In this document: in pieces, positions 6,592 through 12,596 of the stretch | Position numbering within the stretch: the first letter of the stretch is position 1 | How the letters are laid out: each line of letters opens with the position of its first letter | NCBI GenBank assembly: GCA_009885605.1 | Contig: VFKK01000078.1 | Location: forward strand, 1 to 12,596 | Direction of reading: 5' to 3' | DNA: 12,596 nt | Source of the DNA: Cyclobacteriaceae bacterium | Lineage (GTDB): Bacteria; Bacteroidota; Bacteroidia; Cytophagales; Cyclobacteriaceae | The notes under the pieces: model-generated | The model's input: only the letters and a program-made list of their open reading frames with translations | The model's database searches: none | What the model was told of the DNA's origin: nothing | Translations under genes and position numbers: made by a program

Positions 6592-6722
6592 TTTCCTGAT
6601 TCTAGATTTCAAATTTTGCAGGTTTGAGTTATACTTCTCGTTCCTACTTATTGAAAAAAGTCACCTCCAACTATTTCTAGACTTCTCGTTTCACACTTCT
6701 GATTTCAGACTTCTGATTTCAA
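6592..6722. repeat. Degenerate short-repeat tract running into the 3' end of the GT2 gene
   Basis: The 167-bp gap before the flippase-like gene and the last codons of the GT2 gene consist largely of GATTTCAG, ACTTCTGATTTC and ACTTCTCGTT units, for example 6676-6720. The 20 bases at 6701-6720 match the tract at 2221-2240 at 18 of 20 positions. The GT2 stop (6691-6693) and the codons for its final residues (IEIRSLKSEV) fall inside the repeat, so the repeat appears to have supplied the C-terminus. A separate inverted repeat, TAATGCT (6551-6557) and AGCATTA (6569-6575), lies nearer the flippase-like start. Confidence 0.7.
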
Positions 6723-7665
6723 TTTTTTCGCCCTGAAAAACCGACTTAATCGTATATGTCTTTTTATCCTGTGACTCGAAATAAGTCCGAACGATGATCT
6801 CAGCAATAATACCTGTGGTGATGAGTTGGATCCCTCCCAAAATCGAAATGAATCCAACAATCATGATCGGTCTGCCCCAGATATCCTCACCCATAATTTT
6901 CAGAATGAGCAGGTAAAAATTAATCAGAAAACCAATCATCAAAGCCAGCAAGCCTAAACCGCCAAACAAGTGAATCGGGCGCTGAAAATACTTCTGAAAG
7001 AAAAGCATCAGAATCAGATCAGCCATCACTTTAAATGTCCGGCTGAGTCCGTATTTAGAGACACCATGAATTCGAGGATGATGCTTCACATCCACTTCTG
7101 TCATTTTTGCACCCTGCTGCTTGGCAAGCACGGGGATGAAGCGGTGCAATTCTCCATACAAACCCATATTCTGGGCAATCTGAGCTTTGTACACTCTGAG
7201 TGTGCAGCCGTAATCGTTCAGGTAAACTTTGGTTGTATTTCGGATGACCCAATTGGCGATTTTGCTTGGGATTTTGCGAAGTACAAAACCATCTTTTCGA
7301 TTGGCTCTTCGGCCTGCTACCACATCCCAATCTTCGTCAATCGCTTTCTGAAGCATCAATGGGATATCCGTCGGATCATTTTGCAAGTCTCCGTCCATCG
7401 TCGCAATGTATTCACCGGTTGCGGAGTCAATCCCTGCAGCCAGCGCTGTAGTCTGTCCGTAGTTTTTGTTAAAAATAATCAGCCTTGTTCTGCTGTTGGC
7501 ATATTTTTTCACTTCAGCCACAGTTGCATCTGTGGAACCGTCTTCGATCAGAATAACTTCATAATCAATCTCAGCAAGAGCCGAATAGGTTGCTTCCAGA
7601 AGTGGTTGGATGTTTTCTTCCTCGTTGTAAACGGTGATGACAACAGACAAAAGTGGCTTGTTCAT
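6691..7665 (-). CDS. Family 2 glycosyltransferase, GtrB/ArnC/DPM1-type polyprenyl-phosphate sugar transferase
   Basis: The 324-residue product has an N-terminal GT-A catalytic domain (about 5-215) and two C-terminal membrane helices (about 233-256 and 266-290). This is the layout of enzymes that move a sugar from a nucleotide donor to polyprenyl phosphate at the cytoplasmic face. Seen: SVVITVYNEEENI (7-19), ILIEDGSTD (38-46), the metal-binding DGD in TMDGDLQNDP (89-98), GRRANRKDG (118-126) and DYGCTLRVYK (151-160). I chose the ATG at 7665, where similarity starts; a longer frame to 7734 adds a non-family stretch across the promoter region. The C-terminal residues lie in repeat DNA. A promoter-like TTTG (7712-7709), 20 bp, TATTTTTA (7688-7681) precedes it, one base off consensus. 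It is divergent from a GT-C gene and precedes the flippase-like gene. Which sugar it uses cannot be told. Confidence 0.9.
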   Translation of the reverse strand: MNKPLLSVVITVYNEEENIQPLLEATYSALAEIDYEVILIEDGSTDATVAEVKKYANSRTRLIIFNKNYGQTTALAAGIDSATGEYIATMDGDLQNDPTDIPLMLQKAIDEDWDVVAGRRANRKDGFVLRKIPSKIANWVIRNTTKVYLNDYGCTLRVYKAQIAQNMGLYGELHRFIPVLAKQQGAKMTEVDVKHHPRIHGVSKYGLSRTFKVMADLILMLFFQKYFQRPIHLFGGLGLLALMIGFLINFYLLILKIMGEDIWGRPIMIVGFISILGGIQLITTGIIAEIIVRTYFESQDKKTYTIKSVFQGEKIEIRSLKSEV

Positions 7666-7680
7666 GAGATGAAATTTCGC

Positions 7681-7712
7681 TAAAAATACAGGAAAATACT
7701 TCCTGGGGCAAA
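7681..7712 (-). promoter_or_regulatory. Possible promoter of the GT2 gene with an inverted repeat in the spacer
   Basis: On the minus strand, TTTG (7712-7709), 20 bp, then TATTTTTA (7688-7681) is one base away from the Bacteroidota consensus and sits 15 nt before the ATG at 7665. The spacer holds a perfect 6-bp inverted repeat, CAGGAA-N5-TTCCTG (7689-7705), which could be an operator or chance. Confidence 0.35.
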
Positions 7713-7746
7713 AATGGAGATTTGACCCACCCAAATCCGAAGAAAA

Positions 7747-7780
7747 TTTGGCATCTCAACTCCTAATCACCTTATCTTTG
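7747..7780 (+). promoter_or_regulatory. Bacteroidota-type promoter for the plus-strand GT-C gene, near-leaderless
   Basis: TTTG (7747-7750), 22 bp, then TATCTTTG (7773-7780) fits the consensus TTTG-N-TAnnTTTG. The ATG begins at 7785, only 4 nt after the -7 box. Transcription normally starts a few bases after this box, so the mRNA should be leaderless or nearly so. No Shine-Dalgarno could be present. Confidence 0.65.
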
Positions 7781-7784
7781 CGGC

Positions 7785-9455
7785 ATGTCTTTTTCTCCCT
7801 CAAAAGAATATGAAATCAATCCTTGGGTAGTCATGGCGGTGTTTGCAGTTCTGGTTGGGCCGTTTGCACTGAGCTTTCACATGCACTATCCGGACGAGAT
7901 GTATTACACGGATGCCGCTGTGAAAATGCTCCAAACTGGAGATTATCTGACGACCTATCTGGGAAGCGGAGAATTACGGTTTAAAAAGCCAATAGGCACC
8001 TATTGGGCAGTGATAGCAGGATTCAAACTATTTGGTGTGAATGCTTTTGGTTCCAGGTTTTTTTTCCTGATTGCAGGAGTTTTGACTGTTGGGTTGACTT
8101 ATTGGTTGGGAAAAATACTTTTTGCTGACCGAAAGATCGCGGGACTTTCTGCCCTGATTATGGCCGCAAATCCGGTTTTGATTTTTAGCGCAACGCGGTC
8201 GATTCCGGATGTGTTGTTGGTGTTGACAATGACTGCTAGTGCGATTGGTTTTGCAGGGTTGATCCGATATGGAAATGATACTCCAAAGAAATTCCTCTGG
8301 ATTTTGTACCTGAGTTTGGGAGTTGCTTTCGAAGTAAAAGGTCTTCCTGCCGTGGCTCTTGGGGGTTTGGGTTTGGTTTATTTACTGGCAAATCCCTGGC
8401 AGCGAATCAGCCTAAAGACATTGATTCACTTTCCTTCTCTGCTCGTCAGCTTATTTATCGCTTTGTTTTGGTTTGTGGCGATGTACCAAATCCACGGCCC
8501 GACTTACCTTGATAGCTTCCTGGAAGATCAGGTAGGAATCCGGGTTGCTTCAAGAGTTTTGCTGATTGCCCAAAATGGATTTCTAGCTTTGGCACTTTTG
8601 ATAGCCATCTTTACCCCTTGGGTATTTTTTGCTTTGCCAAAGGCAAAAGAAACTCTCCGAAATACCTGGAAGGAGAATCCGACTTTCTTCGGTTTTGCAA
8701 TTCTTTGGGGCTTAGCGATTCTTGCCATGGGAGCGATGACGAGCAAGTTTTACGAGCGGTATTTGCTCCCTGTCGCTCCGGTTCTGGCAGTTTGGCTTGG
8801 ATGGTTTTTGGTTAGAGCAGACTTCGAAATCCGTAGAAACGGGCTGAAAATCGCTGTCGCAATCTTCCTTTCTCTCAATCTGATTATTCTGGTTTTTAGC
8901 TTTTGGTTAAATCTTCGATTGGGCTCAACTCTATTGATTTGGGCTCAACTGGGCTTAGGAATTTTGATTCTGATTTATCTGGGAAGACTTTTCTTCATTA
9001 ATCAAAAATTCACAAAGGCACTTTCCTATAGCATGCTTTTGCTTTTCTTTTTGGCGTCAACGGCAACTTACCAAATCTCACTTCCTGATCAGGGAATGCA
9101 ATTGAAAGCATTTGTGATGGAACAGGGAATTGATCCGTCTGAAGAAATCGGCTTCGCCGGAAATCTTCACGTCAGTAGCAAAATCAGAATCGGTTTGGGG
9201 ACGGATTTCAATTTGGTTGATTTACCGAGAACGGATTGGATGAATCACCTGGAAAGCTACCCAAATCTGATTTTAGAGGACAAGCTATTAGTGGAAGTGG
9301 ACATTTCAGCCTATGACATTAAAATGGCTTCAGTCAATTGGGAGTCAAGAGCAATTCCTGATTTATTGAGGACGGCCGGAAAACCGGAATTTGATTCTTT
9401 ATTGGAGCAAAAAGGAAAAAGATATTATTGGCTTCGAAAGAAGAAGGTTCAATAA
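7785..9455 (+). CDS. ArnT/PMT-like GT-C glycosyltransferase (family 39/83 type), integral membrane
   Basis: The 556-residue product is an integral membrane protein with about a dozen hydrophobic helices in its first 430 residues and a soluble C-terminal part (about 440-556). The first external loop has the GT-C signature: an Asp-Glu pair in YPDEMYYTDAAVKML (Asp37-Glu38), then GDYLTTYLGSGELRFKKPIGTYW. This mirrors ArnT, where the acidic pair binds metal/lipid phosphate and the (E/K)KPP-like segment lines the site. Such enzymes take a sugar from polyprenyl phosphate and transfer it to lipid A, a glycan or a protein on the periplasmic side. The ATG at 7785 is fixed by the promoter just before it and by the hydrophobic start. 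It is divergent from the GT2 gene, which could make its donor lipid. Its stop codon overlaps the end of the convergent GT-C gene. Substrate unknown. Confidence 0.88.
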   Translation: MSFSPSKEYEINPWVVMAVFAVLVGPFALSFHMHYPDEMYYTDAAVKMLQTGDYLTTYLGSGELRFKKPIGTYWAVIAGFKLFGVNAFGSRFFFLIAGVLTVGLTYWLGKILFADRKIAGLSALIMAANPVLIFSATRSIPDVLLVLTMTASAIGFAGLIRYGNDTPKKFLWILYLSLGVAFEVKGLPAVALGGLGLVYLLANPWQRISLKTLIHFPSLLVSLFIALFWFVAMYQIHGPTYLDSFLEDQVGIRVASRVLLIAQNGFLALALLIAIFTPWVFFALPKAKETLRNTWKENPTFFGFAILWGLAILAMGAMTSKFYERYLLPVAPVLAVWLGWFLVRADFEIRRNGLKIAVAIFLSLNLIILVFSFWLNLRLGSTLLIWAQLGLGILILIYLGRLFFINQKFTKALSYSMLLLFFLASTATYQISLPDQGMQLKAFVMEQGIDPSEEIGFAGNLHVSSKIRIGLGTDFNLVDLPRTDWMNHLESYPNLILEDKLLVEVDISAYDIKMASVNWESRAIPDLLRTAGKPEFDSLLEQKGKRYYWLRKKKVQ

Positions 9456-10957
9456 GTGTCCGGGTTCCCAGCCTTGTATTCAATCAGGTTTTCCCAAATC
9501 TGAATTTTTGCGCAGCGCAATGAATCGCCCTTGAAGGCTACCGGAAATTTCTCTTCGTAAATCAATCGTTCAAATGTAGCAGCAACCCCGGGCGATTCCT
9601 CATTCCAGCTCACAAAAACTCCTTCTTTTCCGATCCCGATTTGCTTTTCGAGACCTTCCCAAAGGTCAAACTGATTTTTCCGTGCACCAAGATTTATAGT
9701 GTACGTTTTAGGGTTTCCAGGCAGGTAAAATGCCAATTCAGAAGCCATGTGATAGCTTTCGGAGAAAACCAAAGCATCATCAACCTGAAGACTATCCTGA
9801 AGAAAATAAATCCGTTGAGCAAGAGGTTTGTAACCTACCAGTCTTCGTAAGGACTTTTTCTCAATTTCCCAGATTGTCCCTGAACTTACGGCAGGATTAA
9901 AATCAGGAAAAATAAACAGCAAAGGTAATCCTAAGCTAAAAGTCACTCCCCAATTTCTGACTGTTTCCCACTTGGGAGATTGATTTGAAAGCCAATGGCT
10001 AATGAAAATTGGTAAAGTCGCATACGCAAAAACAGGCCAGTTTGCTTCTACTTCTGTAAAAAGCGTAAGTCCCGCAAATCCAATCCAAGATAGTATTGCA
10101 GGAAGAACGAGATAAATGGAAATCTTATCCCGGTCCGTTTTAAGGCTTCGAATTGAATAGAAGAAAATAGGTAGAAGGAACAAAGAAACCATTCCGAGCT
10201 GACCTCCTGAATATTCTAAAAATCTCCAGACCCAGGCAGTCAAATCGAATCCGGAACTCTCTCCTGCCACTCCACTCAGGAAAGCCAAGTGTTTATAAGT
10301 ACTGAATCCATTCTGCCAATTCCAGATGAATCCGGGCATAAACCCGATTGAACTGACTCCAATCAACACCAGAAAATTTGCCCTATGCTTTTTCCACTGT
10401 TGAGTTACAATCAGATAAAAAAGGATCACGGGAACTATAAGGATCATGCTGCTTTTTGCCAATAAGCCAATTCCTGACGCCAGGCCTCCCAAAACCCACC
10501 AACGGGTCTTGTTTTCTCTAATACCTTTGTAGACCCAATAAATACTCAAAACCCAAAAGAAAGTTAACTCCGAGTCTGTCACATGAAAAGTGGAAAACAA
10601 CATCCAAAAGGGCATTGCCATCACTAATATCCCTGACCAAAAGGCAATTTTGGGAGATTTATAGAGATACTCCGCAAATCGATATACAATCCAGGAGGTT
10701 CCCATTCCCAGAAGAATTGCATTGATCCGAACACCAAATTCGTTTACTCCAAAAATGGAGGTACTGATCAGATTGAATACTGCTATCAGGGGTGGCTTCG
10801 AATAATAATGCCAGGCCAGATTCTGAGACCAAAGCCAATATTGAGCTTCTTCGGTAAAAAGATTGATTTCAGGACGAAGCGTGAATAATATTTTGCTCGC
10901 TGCTATCGCAAGGTTGATAAGCCAAAAGACTACCAGATAATTGGTCTGCGTTTTCAT
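9449..10957 (-). CDS. Second ArnT/PMT-like GT-C glycosyltransferase (family 39), integral membrane
   Basis: The 502-residue product is a polytopic membrane protein (about 11-12 hydrophobic helices up to residue 365) with a soluble tail (about 370-502). The first loop reads FTEEAQYWLWSQNLAWHYYSKPPLIAVF (split as FTEEAQYWLWSQ and NLAWHYYSKPPLIAVF). This is a close fit to the PMT_2/GT39 pattern (D/E)EAxYW-x-W-x-W-x-YY-x-KPP, with Glu36-Glu37 in place of the usual Asp-Glu. Further on lie FHVTDSELTFFW and LASGIGLLAKSSM, also typical. It should transfer a sugar from polyprenyl phosphate to an acceptor on the periplasmic face. It is clearly different from the plus-strand GT-C gene, so it is not a recent duplicate. 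It starts at the ATG at 10957, just 14 nt past the T-run of the hpf terminator. I see no convincing promoter in between. Its last 7 nt overlap the end of the convergent gene. Confidence 0.87.
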   Translation of the reverse strand: MKTQTNYLVVFWLINLAIAASKILFTLRPEINLFTEEAQYWLWSQNLAWHYYSKPPLIAVFNLISTSIFGVNEFGVRINAILLGMGTSWIVYRFAEYLYKSPKIAFWSGILVMAMPFWMLFSTFHVTDSELTFFWVLSIYWVYKGIRENKTRWWVLGGLASGIGLLAKSSMILIVPVILFYLIVTQQWKKHRANFLVLIGVSSIGFMPGFIWNWQNGFSTYKHLAFLSGVAGESSGFDLTAWVWRFLEYSGGQLGMVSLFLLPIFFYSIRSLKTDRDKISIYLVLPAILSWIGFAGLTLFTEVEANWPVFAYATLPIFISHWLSNQSPKWETVRNWGVTFSLGLPLLFIFPDFNPAVSSGTIWEIEKKSLRRLVGYKPLAQRIYFLQDSLQVDDALVFSESYHMASELAFYLPGNPKTYTINLGARKNQFDLWEGLEKQIGIGKEGVFVSWNEESPGVAATFERLIYEEKFPVAFKGDSLRCAKIQIWENLIEYKAGNPDTY

Positions 10958-10971
10958 GTAAAAAAGTGTTT

Positions 10972-11005
10972 AAAAAAAGAAAAACCCTCAGAGTTCTGAG
11001 GGTTT
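10972..11005 (-). terminator. Intrinsic terminator after hpf
   Basis: On the minus strand, two perfectly complementary 11-nt arms (AAACCCTCAGA and TCTGAGGGTTT, 10982-11005) are followed by a T-rich run down to 10972. It lies 21 nt after the hpf stop. It should end the xerC-hpf transcript before the GT-C gene. Confidence 0.88.
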
Positions 11006-11026
11006 ATACGTAAAATCTGAATTGGG

Positions 11027-11332
11027 TTACTGTTTTACCAACACTACTTTTTCCTTGTGTTTTTTGAGTTGTCTTCTCAAGCCTTCAATAGCTTCATCTG
11101 CAGCAGCTTCGAAAGAGTCAGCTTGGTGTTTGGCAAAAAATTGCTTTCCTGGAACATTGAGTTTTATTTCGACTATTTTATTAGCGTTTTTCTCATTTTT
11201 GTCGAGTCTCATAAACACTTCCCCGTCCTGTATCCTGTCGAAATAGGTTTCCAATTTATCGGCTTTTTTCTGAATGAAGTCAATCAGTTTTTGATCAGCA
11301 TCGAAGTGGATAGAGTGCATTTGCAGTTTCAT
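11027..11332 (-). CDS. hpf: Ribosome hibernation-promoting factor, short form (HPF/RaiA family)
   Basis: The 101-residue product is a short-form HPF/RaiA protein that binds the 30S decoding region in resting cells and silences ribosomes. Family marks: MKLQMHSIHFDADQKLIDFI at the start, then KKADKLETYFDRI, the central beta-strand stretch NKIVEIKLNVPG, and AADEAIEGLRRQLKKHKEK with the basic helix. The C-terminal dimerisation domain of the long form is absent. The ATG at 11332 matches the family start; in-frame ATGs at 11335 and 11344 are also possible. It lies 36 nt after xerC on the same strand without a clear promoter between them, so it is probably co-transcribed, and a strong terminator follows. 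The rpsU-xerC-hpf order is conserved in Bacteroidota. Confidence 0.93.
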   Translation of the reverse strand: MKLQMHSIHFDADQKLIDFIQKKADKLETYFDRIQDGEVFMRLDKNEKNANKIVEIKLNVPGKQFFAKHQADSFEAAADEAIEGLRRQLKKHKEKVVLVKQ

Positions 11333-11368
11333 CATTATTTGCATTTAAGTGAATAAACAAAAGATTAA

Positions 11369-12253
11369 TTATGCTTTAGGGTGTGCCTGTTCGAACACAG
11401 CTTTAAGTTTTTCGAGTGAATTATGGGTATAAACCTGCGTGGCAGCGAGATTTGCATGTCCAAGCAAATCTTTGACCGCATTGAGATCTGCACCTTTGTT
11501 GAGCAAGTGAGTGGCAAATGTATGCCTCAATACATGTGGGCTGCGCTTGGATGTCTGCGCAAAAAGATCCAAATAATGCCTGACAGTACGATAAATCATC
11601 ATTGGGTAACTCTGCTTTCCTTGATTACTCACAATAAAATAGTCACTTTGACCAAGTTTTGAAAACCTTTCTTCAAATACTTTTTTATACAGCAATATAT
11701 TGCGCGACAGTCCCTTTGTAAGTGGGATTATTCTTTCTTTTTTTCTTTTCCCCAACACTTTTACTGTTTCTTCATTCAGGTCTATCGACTCCCATTTGAG
11801 GCCAATCAACTCTGCCAATCGAACACCGGTCAGATACAAAAACTCAATTACCATCCGATCTCGCTGCCCTTCGAATGAAGGTTCGTAAACGCTCTCTTCC
11901 AAAACGGCCTCAATGGTAAGTTCTTGTACAAACTCCGGCAGTTTTTTAGGATTTTTAAGAGATCTCAGTTTATACGTAGGATCTTTCGTGATCATCCTGG
12001 ATCGGAGGAGGAATTTGTAAAAAGATCTCAGGGTCGCCATTTTTCGGTTCACCGACGTGGTACTCAACTCCTGTTCAACCAAGTCAATCACCCAAGCGCG
12101 GATTTCGGAATGGCCGGCATCTGAAATGTCATTCAACTCAAATGAAGTACTGGCAAACTCCTGAAACTGCTCCAAATCCGTGCGATAGGCAATCACAGTA
12201 TGCGGGCTGCTTTTCTTCTCGTACTCCAGATAATTGATGAAAGATTCGACCAT
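11369..12253 (-). CDS. xerC: Tyrosine recombinase XerC (chromosome dimer resolution)
   Basis: The 294-residue product is a full-length XerC/D-type site-specific recombinase, which with its partner resolves chromosome dimers at dif. The N-terminal SAM-like DNA-binding domain (about 1-90) includes FINYLEYEKKSSPHTVIAYR and NRKMATLRSFYKFL. The catalytic domain (about 105-285) has the full active-site set: Arg145 in LTGVRLAEL, Lys169 in LGKRKK, His240 and Arg243 in HVLRHTFATHLL, His266 in LLGHANL, and nucleophile Tyr275 in TQVYTH. The start at 12253 (MVESFINYLEY) matches family length; an in-frame ATG at 12310 would add 19 hydrophobic non-family residues. Its place between rpsU and hpf is the normal chromosomal setting in the phylum, so this is a housekeeping recombinase and not an integrase of a mobile element. 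Confidence 0.94.
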   Translation of the reverse strand: MVESFINYLEYEKKSSPHTVIAYRTDLEQFQEFASTSFELNDISDAGHSEIRAWVIDLVEQELSTTSVNRKMATLRSFYKFLLRSRMITKDPTYKLRSLKNPKKLPEFVQELTIEAVLEESVYEPSFEGQRDRMVIEFLYLTGVRLAELIGLKWESIDLNEETVKVLGKRKKERIIPLTKGLSRNILLYKKVFEERFSKLGQSDYFIVSNQGKQSYPMMIYRTVRHYLDLFAQTSKRSPHVLRHTFATHLLNKGADLNAVKDLLGHANLAATQVYTHNSLEKLKAVFEQAHPKA

Positions 12254-12317
12254 AGGTGTTACTAATCCTAAAATAAGATAGTCCAAAAAATTGAAATTGG
12301 TTAGTATCATTTAGCAC

Positions 12318-12352
12318 AAAAAAAAGCGCAACTGCTCGTGGCAGTTGCGCTT
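12318..12352 (-). terminator. Intrinsic terminator after rpsU
   Basis: On the minus strand, AAGCGCAACTGC pairs perfectly with GCAGTTGCGCTT over 12 bp around a 5-nt loop (12324-12352), followed by a run of T (12323-12318). It lies 21 nt after the rpsU stop and before xerC. It should end most rpsU transcripts, leaving xerC dependent on read-through or its own promoter. Confidence 0.93.
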
Positions 12353-12373
12353 AATATTGTAAATCAAAAATGA

Positions 12374-12568
12374 TTACTTCATTACTTCTTCCTGAAGTTT
12401 TTGCTTGTAAGCAGCTTTGATGACCTGAGCTCTTCTTTTGATGGAAGGTTTGGTAAACGCTTGTCTCGCTCTAAGTTCTCTGACCGCACCGGTCTTGTCA
12501 AACTTCTTCTTAAAACGCTTTAGCGCTTTCTCGATTGATTCGTTCTCTTTTACGTTAACAATGATCAT
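12374..12568 (-). CDS. rpsU: 30S ribosomal protein bS21
   Basis: The 64-residue, very basic product is ribosomal protein bS21, which sits near the 3' end of 16S rRNA on the 30S platform. It shows MIIVNVKENESIEKALKRF, KKKFDKTGAVRELRARQAF and KPSIKRRAQVIKAAYKQKL, all typical of the Bacteroidota version. The ATG at 12568 is chosen because the family begins MII/MIV and because a strong Shine-Dalgarno lies just before it; a frame extension to 12595 runs through that site. In Bacteroidota, bS21 helps hide the anti-Shine-Dalgarno, so its own SD suggests feedback control (see findings). A strong terminator follows. The promoter lies beyond the right edge of the window. Confidence 0.96.
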   Translation of the reverse strand: MIIVNVKENESIEKALKRFKKKFDKTGAVRELRARQAFTKPSIKRRAQVIKAAYKQKLQEEVMK

Positions 12569-12574
12569 AGTATA

Positions 12575-12585
12575 CACCCCCTTTC
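12575..12585 (-). promoter_or_regulatory. Extended Shine-Dalgarno sequence of rpsU
   Basis: On the minus strand, GAAAGGGGGTG lies 6 nt before the rpsU ATG. It can pair with the 16S 3' end (CACCUCCUUUC) over 11 nt, with one G-U wobble. None of the other assigned genes in the window shows an SD like this, so it stands out and supports the start chosen for rpsU. Confidence 0.82.
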
Positions 12586-12596
12586 GTGGCTGCAAA

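Noticed and set aside
6661..6668. GGAGGTGA on the minus strand, a perfect SD-like sequence
   Set aside because: No start codon with an open frame follows at a suitable distance, and the site is in a repeat-rich gap, so chance is the simpler explanation.
6970..7683. 237-codon plus-strand open frame opposite the GT2 gene
   Set aside because: It is Cys/His-rich without any recognisable domain and lies wholly antisense to a well-supported glycosyltransferase; it mirrors that gene's codons.
7785..10957. The two GT-C genes as an inverted gene duplication
   Set aside because: Their first-loop motifs and later sequence differ strongly (YPDEMYYTD with KKPIGTYW against TEEAQYW with KPPLIA), so they are separate family members, not recent copies.
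11369..12253. The tyrosine recombinase as a sign of an integrated mobile element
   Set aside because: Length, full motif set and position between rpsU and hpf identify the housekeeping XerC; no attachment repeats or cargo genes are visible.

Overview
This window looks like a chromosomal segment from a member of the Bacteroidota, most likely order Cytophagales (Cyclobacteriaceae/Algoriphagus-like). The reasons are: moderate GC; promoters that fit the Bacteroidota form (TTTG, about 20 bp, TAnnTTTG); almost no Shine-Dalgarno sequences except in front of rpsU; and typical gene content (a DUF2851 protein, the rpsU-xerC-hpf order, TrhO with a Cys-rich tail, a long-form OMP decarboxylase). The species call is inference. 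I see no rRNA, tRNA, CRISPR array or complete mobile element, and no gene-free stretch longer than about 300 bases.

Layout from left to right. (1) 1-2189, minus strand: trhO (tRNA U34 hydroxylase), then a nucleoside phosphorylase overlapping its end by 29 nt, then a DNA alkylation repair (AlkD-type) gene that is broken by an in-frame TAA and runs off the left edge. (2) 2190-2368: a tract of degenerate repeats. (3) 2369-4355, minus: a DUF2851 protein followed by a NeuD/PglD-type acyltransferase with its own clear promoter. (4) 4437-4739, plus: a small acidic protein without a firm family. It converges on pyrF, with a 31-bp near-perfect palindrome between them that includes part of the pyrF stop codon. 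(5) 4785-10957: pyrF, then a group of four membrane-linked genes suggesting polyprenyl-phosphate-sugar chemistry. These are a flippase-like UPF0104 protein and a GtrB/ArnC/DPM1-type glycosyltransferase (both minus), and two different ArnT/PMT-like GT-C glycosyltransferases (one plus, one minus) whose stop codons overlap tail to tail. (6) 11027-12568, minus: rpsU, xerC and hpf, with strong terminators after rpsU and after hpf.

How the genes may work together: the GT2 enzyme would charge a polyprenyl phosphate with a sugar on the cytoplasmic face. The flippase-like protein could help move or handle that lipid. The two GT-C enzymes would transfer the sugar on the periplasmic face to lipid A, another glycan or a protein. 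This is inferred from family and neighbourhood; the sugar and acceptor cannot be read from the sequence. The rpsU-xerC-hpf block is a conserved translation/chromosome-maintenance neighbourhood of the phylum. The rest is housekeeping (pyrimidine synthesis and salvage, tRNA modification, DNA repair).

The points most worth following up are the nonsense codon in the AlkD-type gene, the extended Shine-Dalgarno of rpsU in an otherwise SD-poor genome, the envelope glycosylation group with a split AglD-like arrangement, and two kinds of intergenic repeat, one of which appears to supply the C-terminal codons of a glycosyltransferase.
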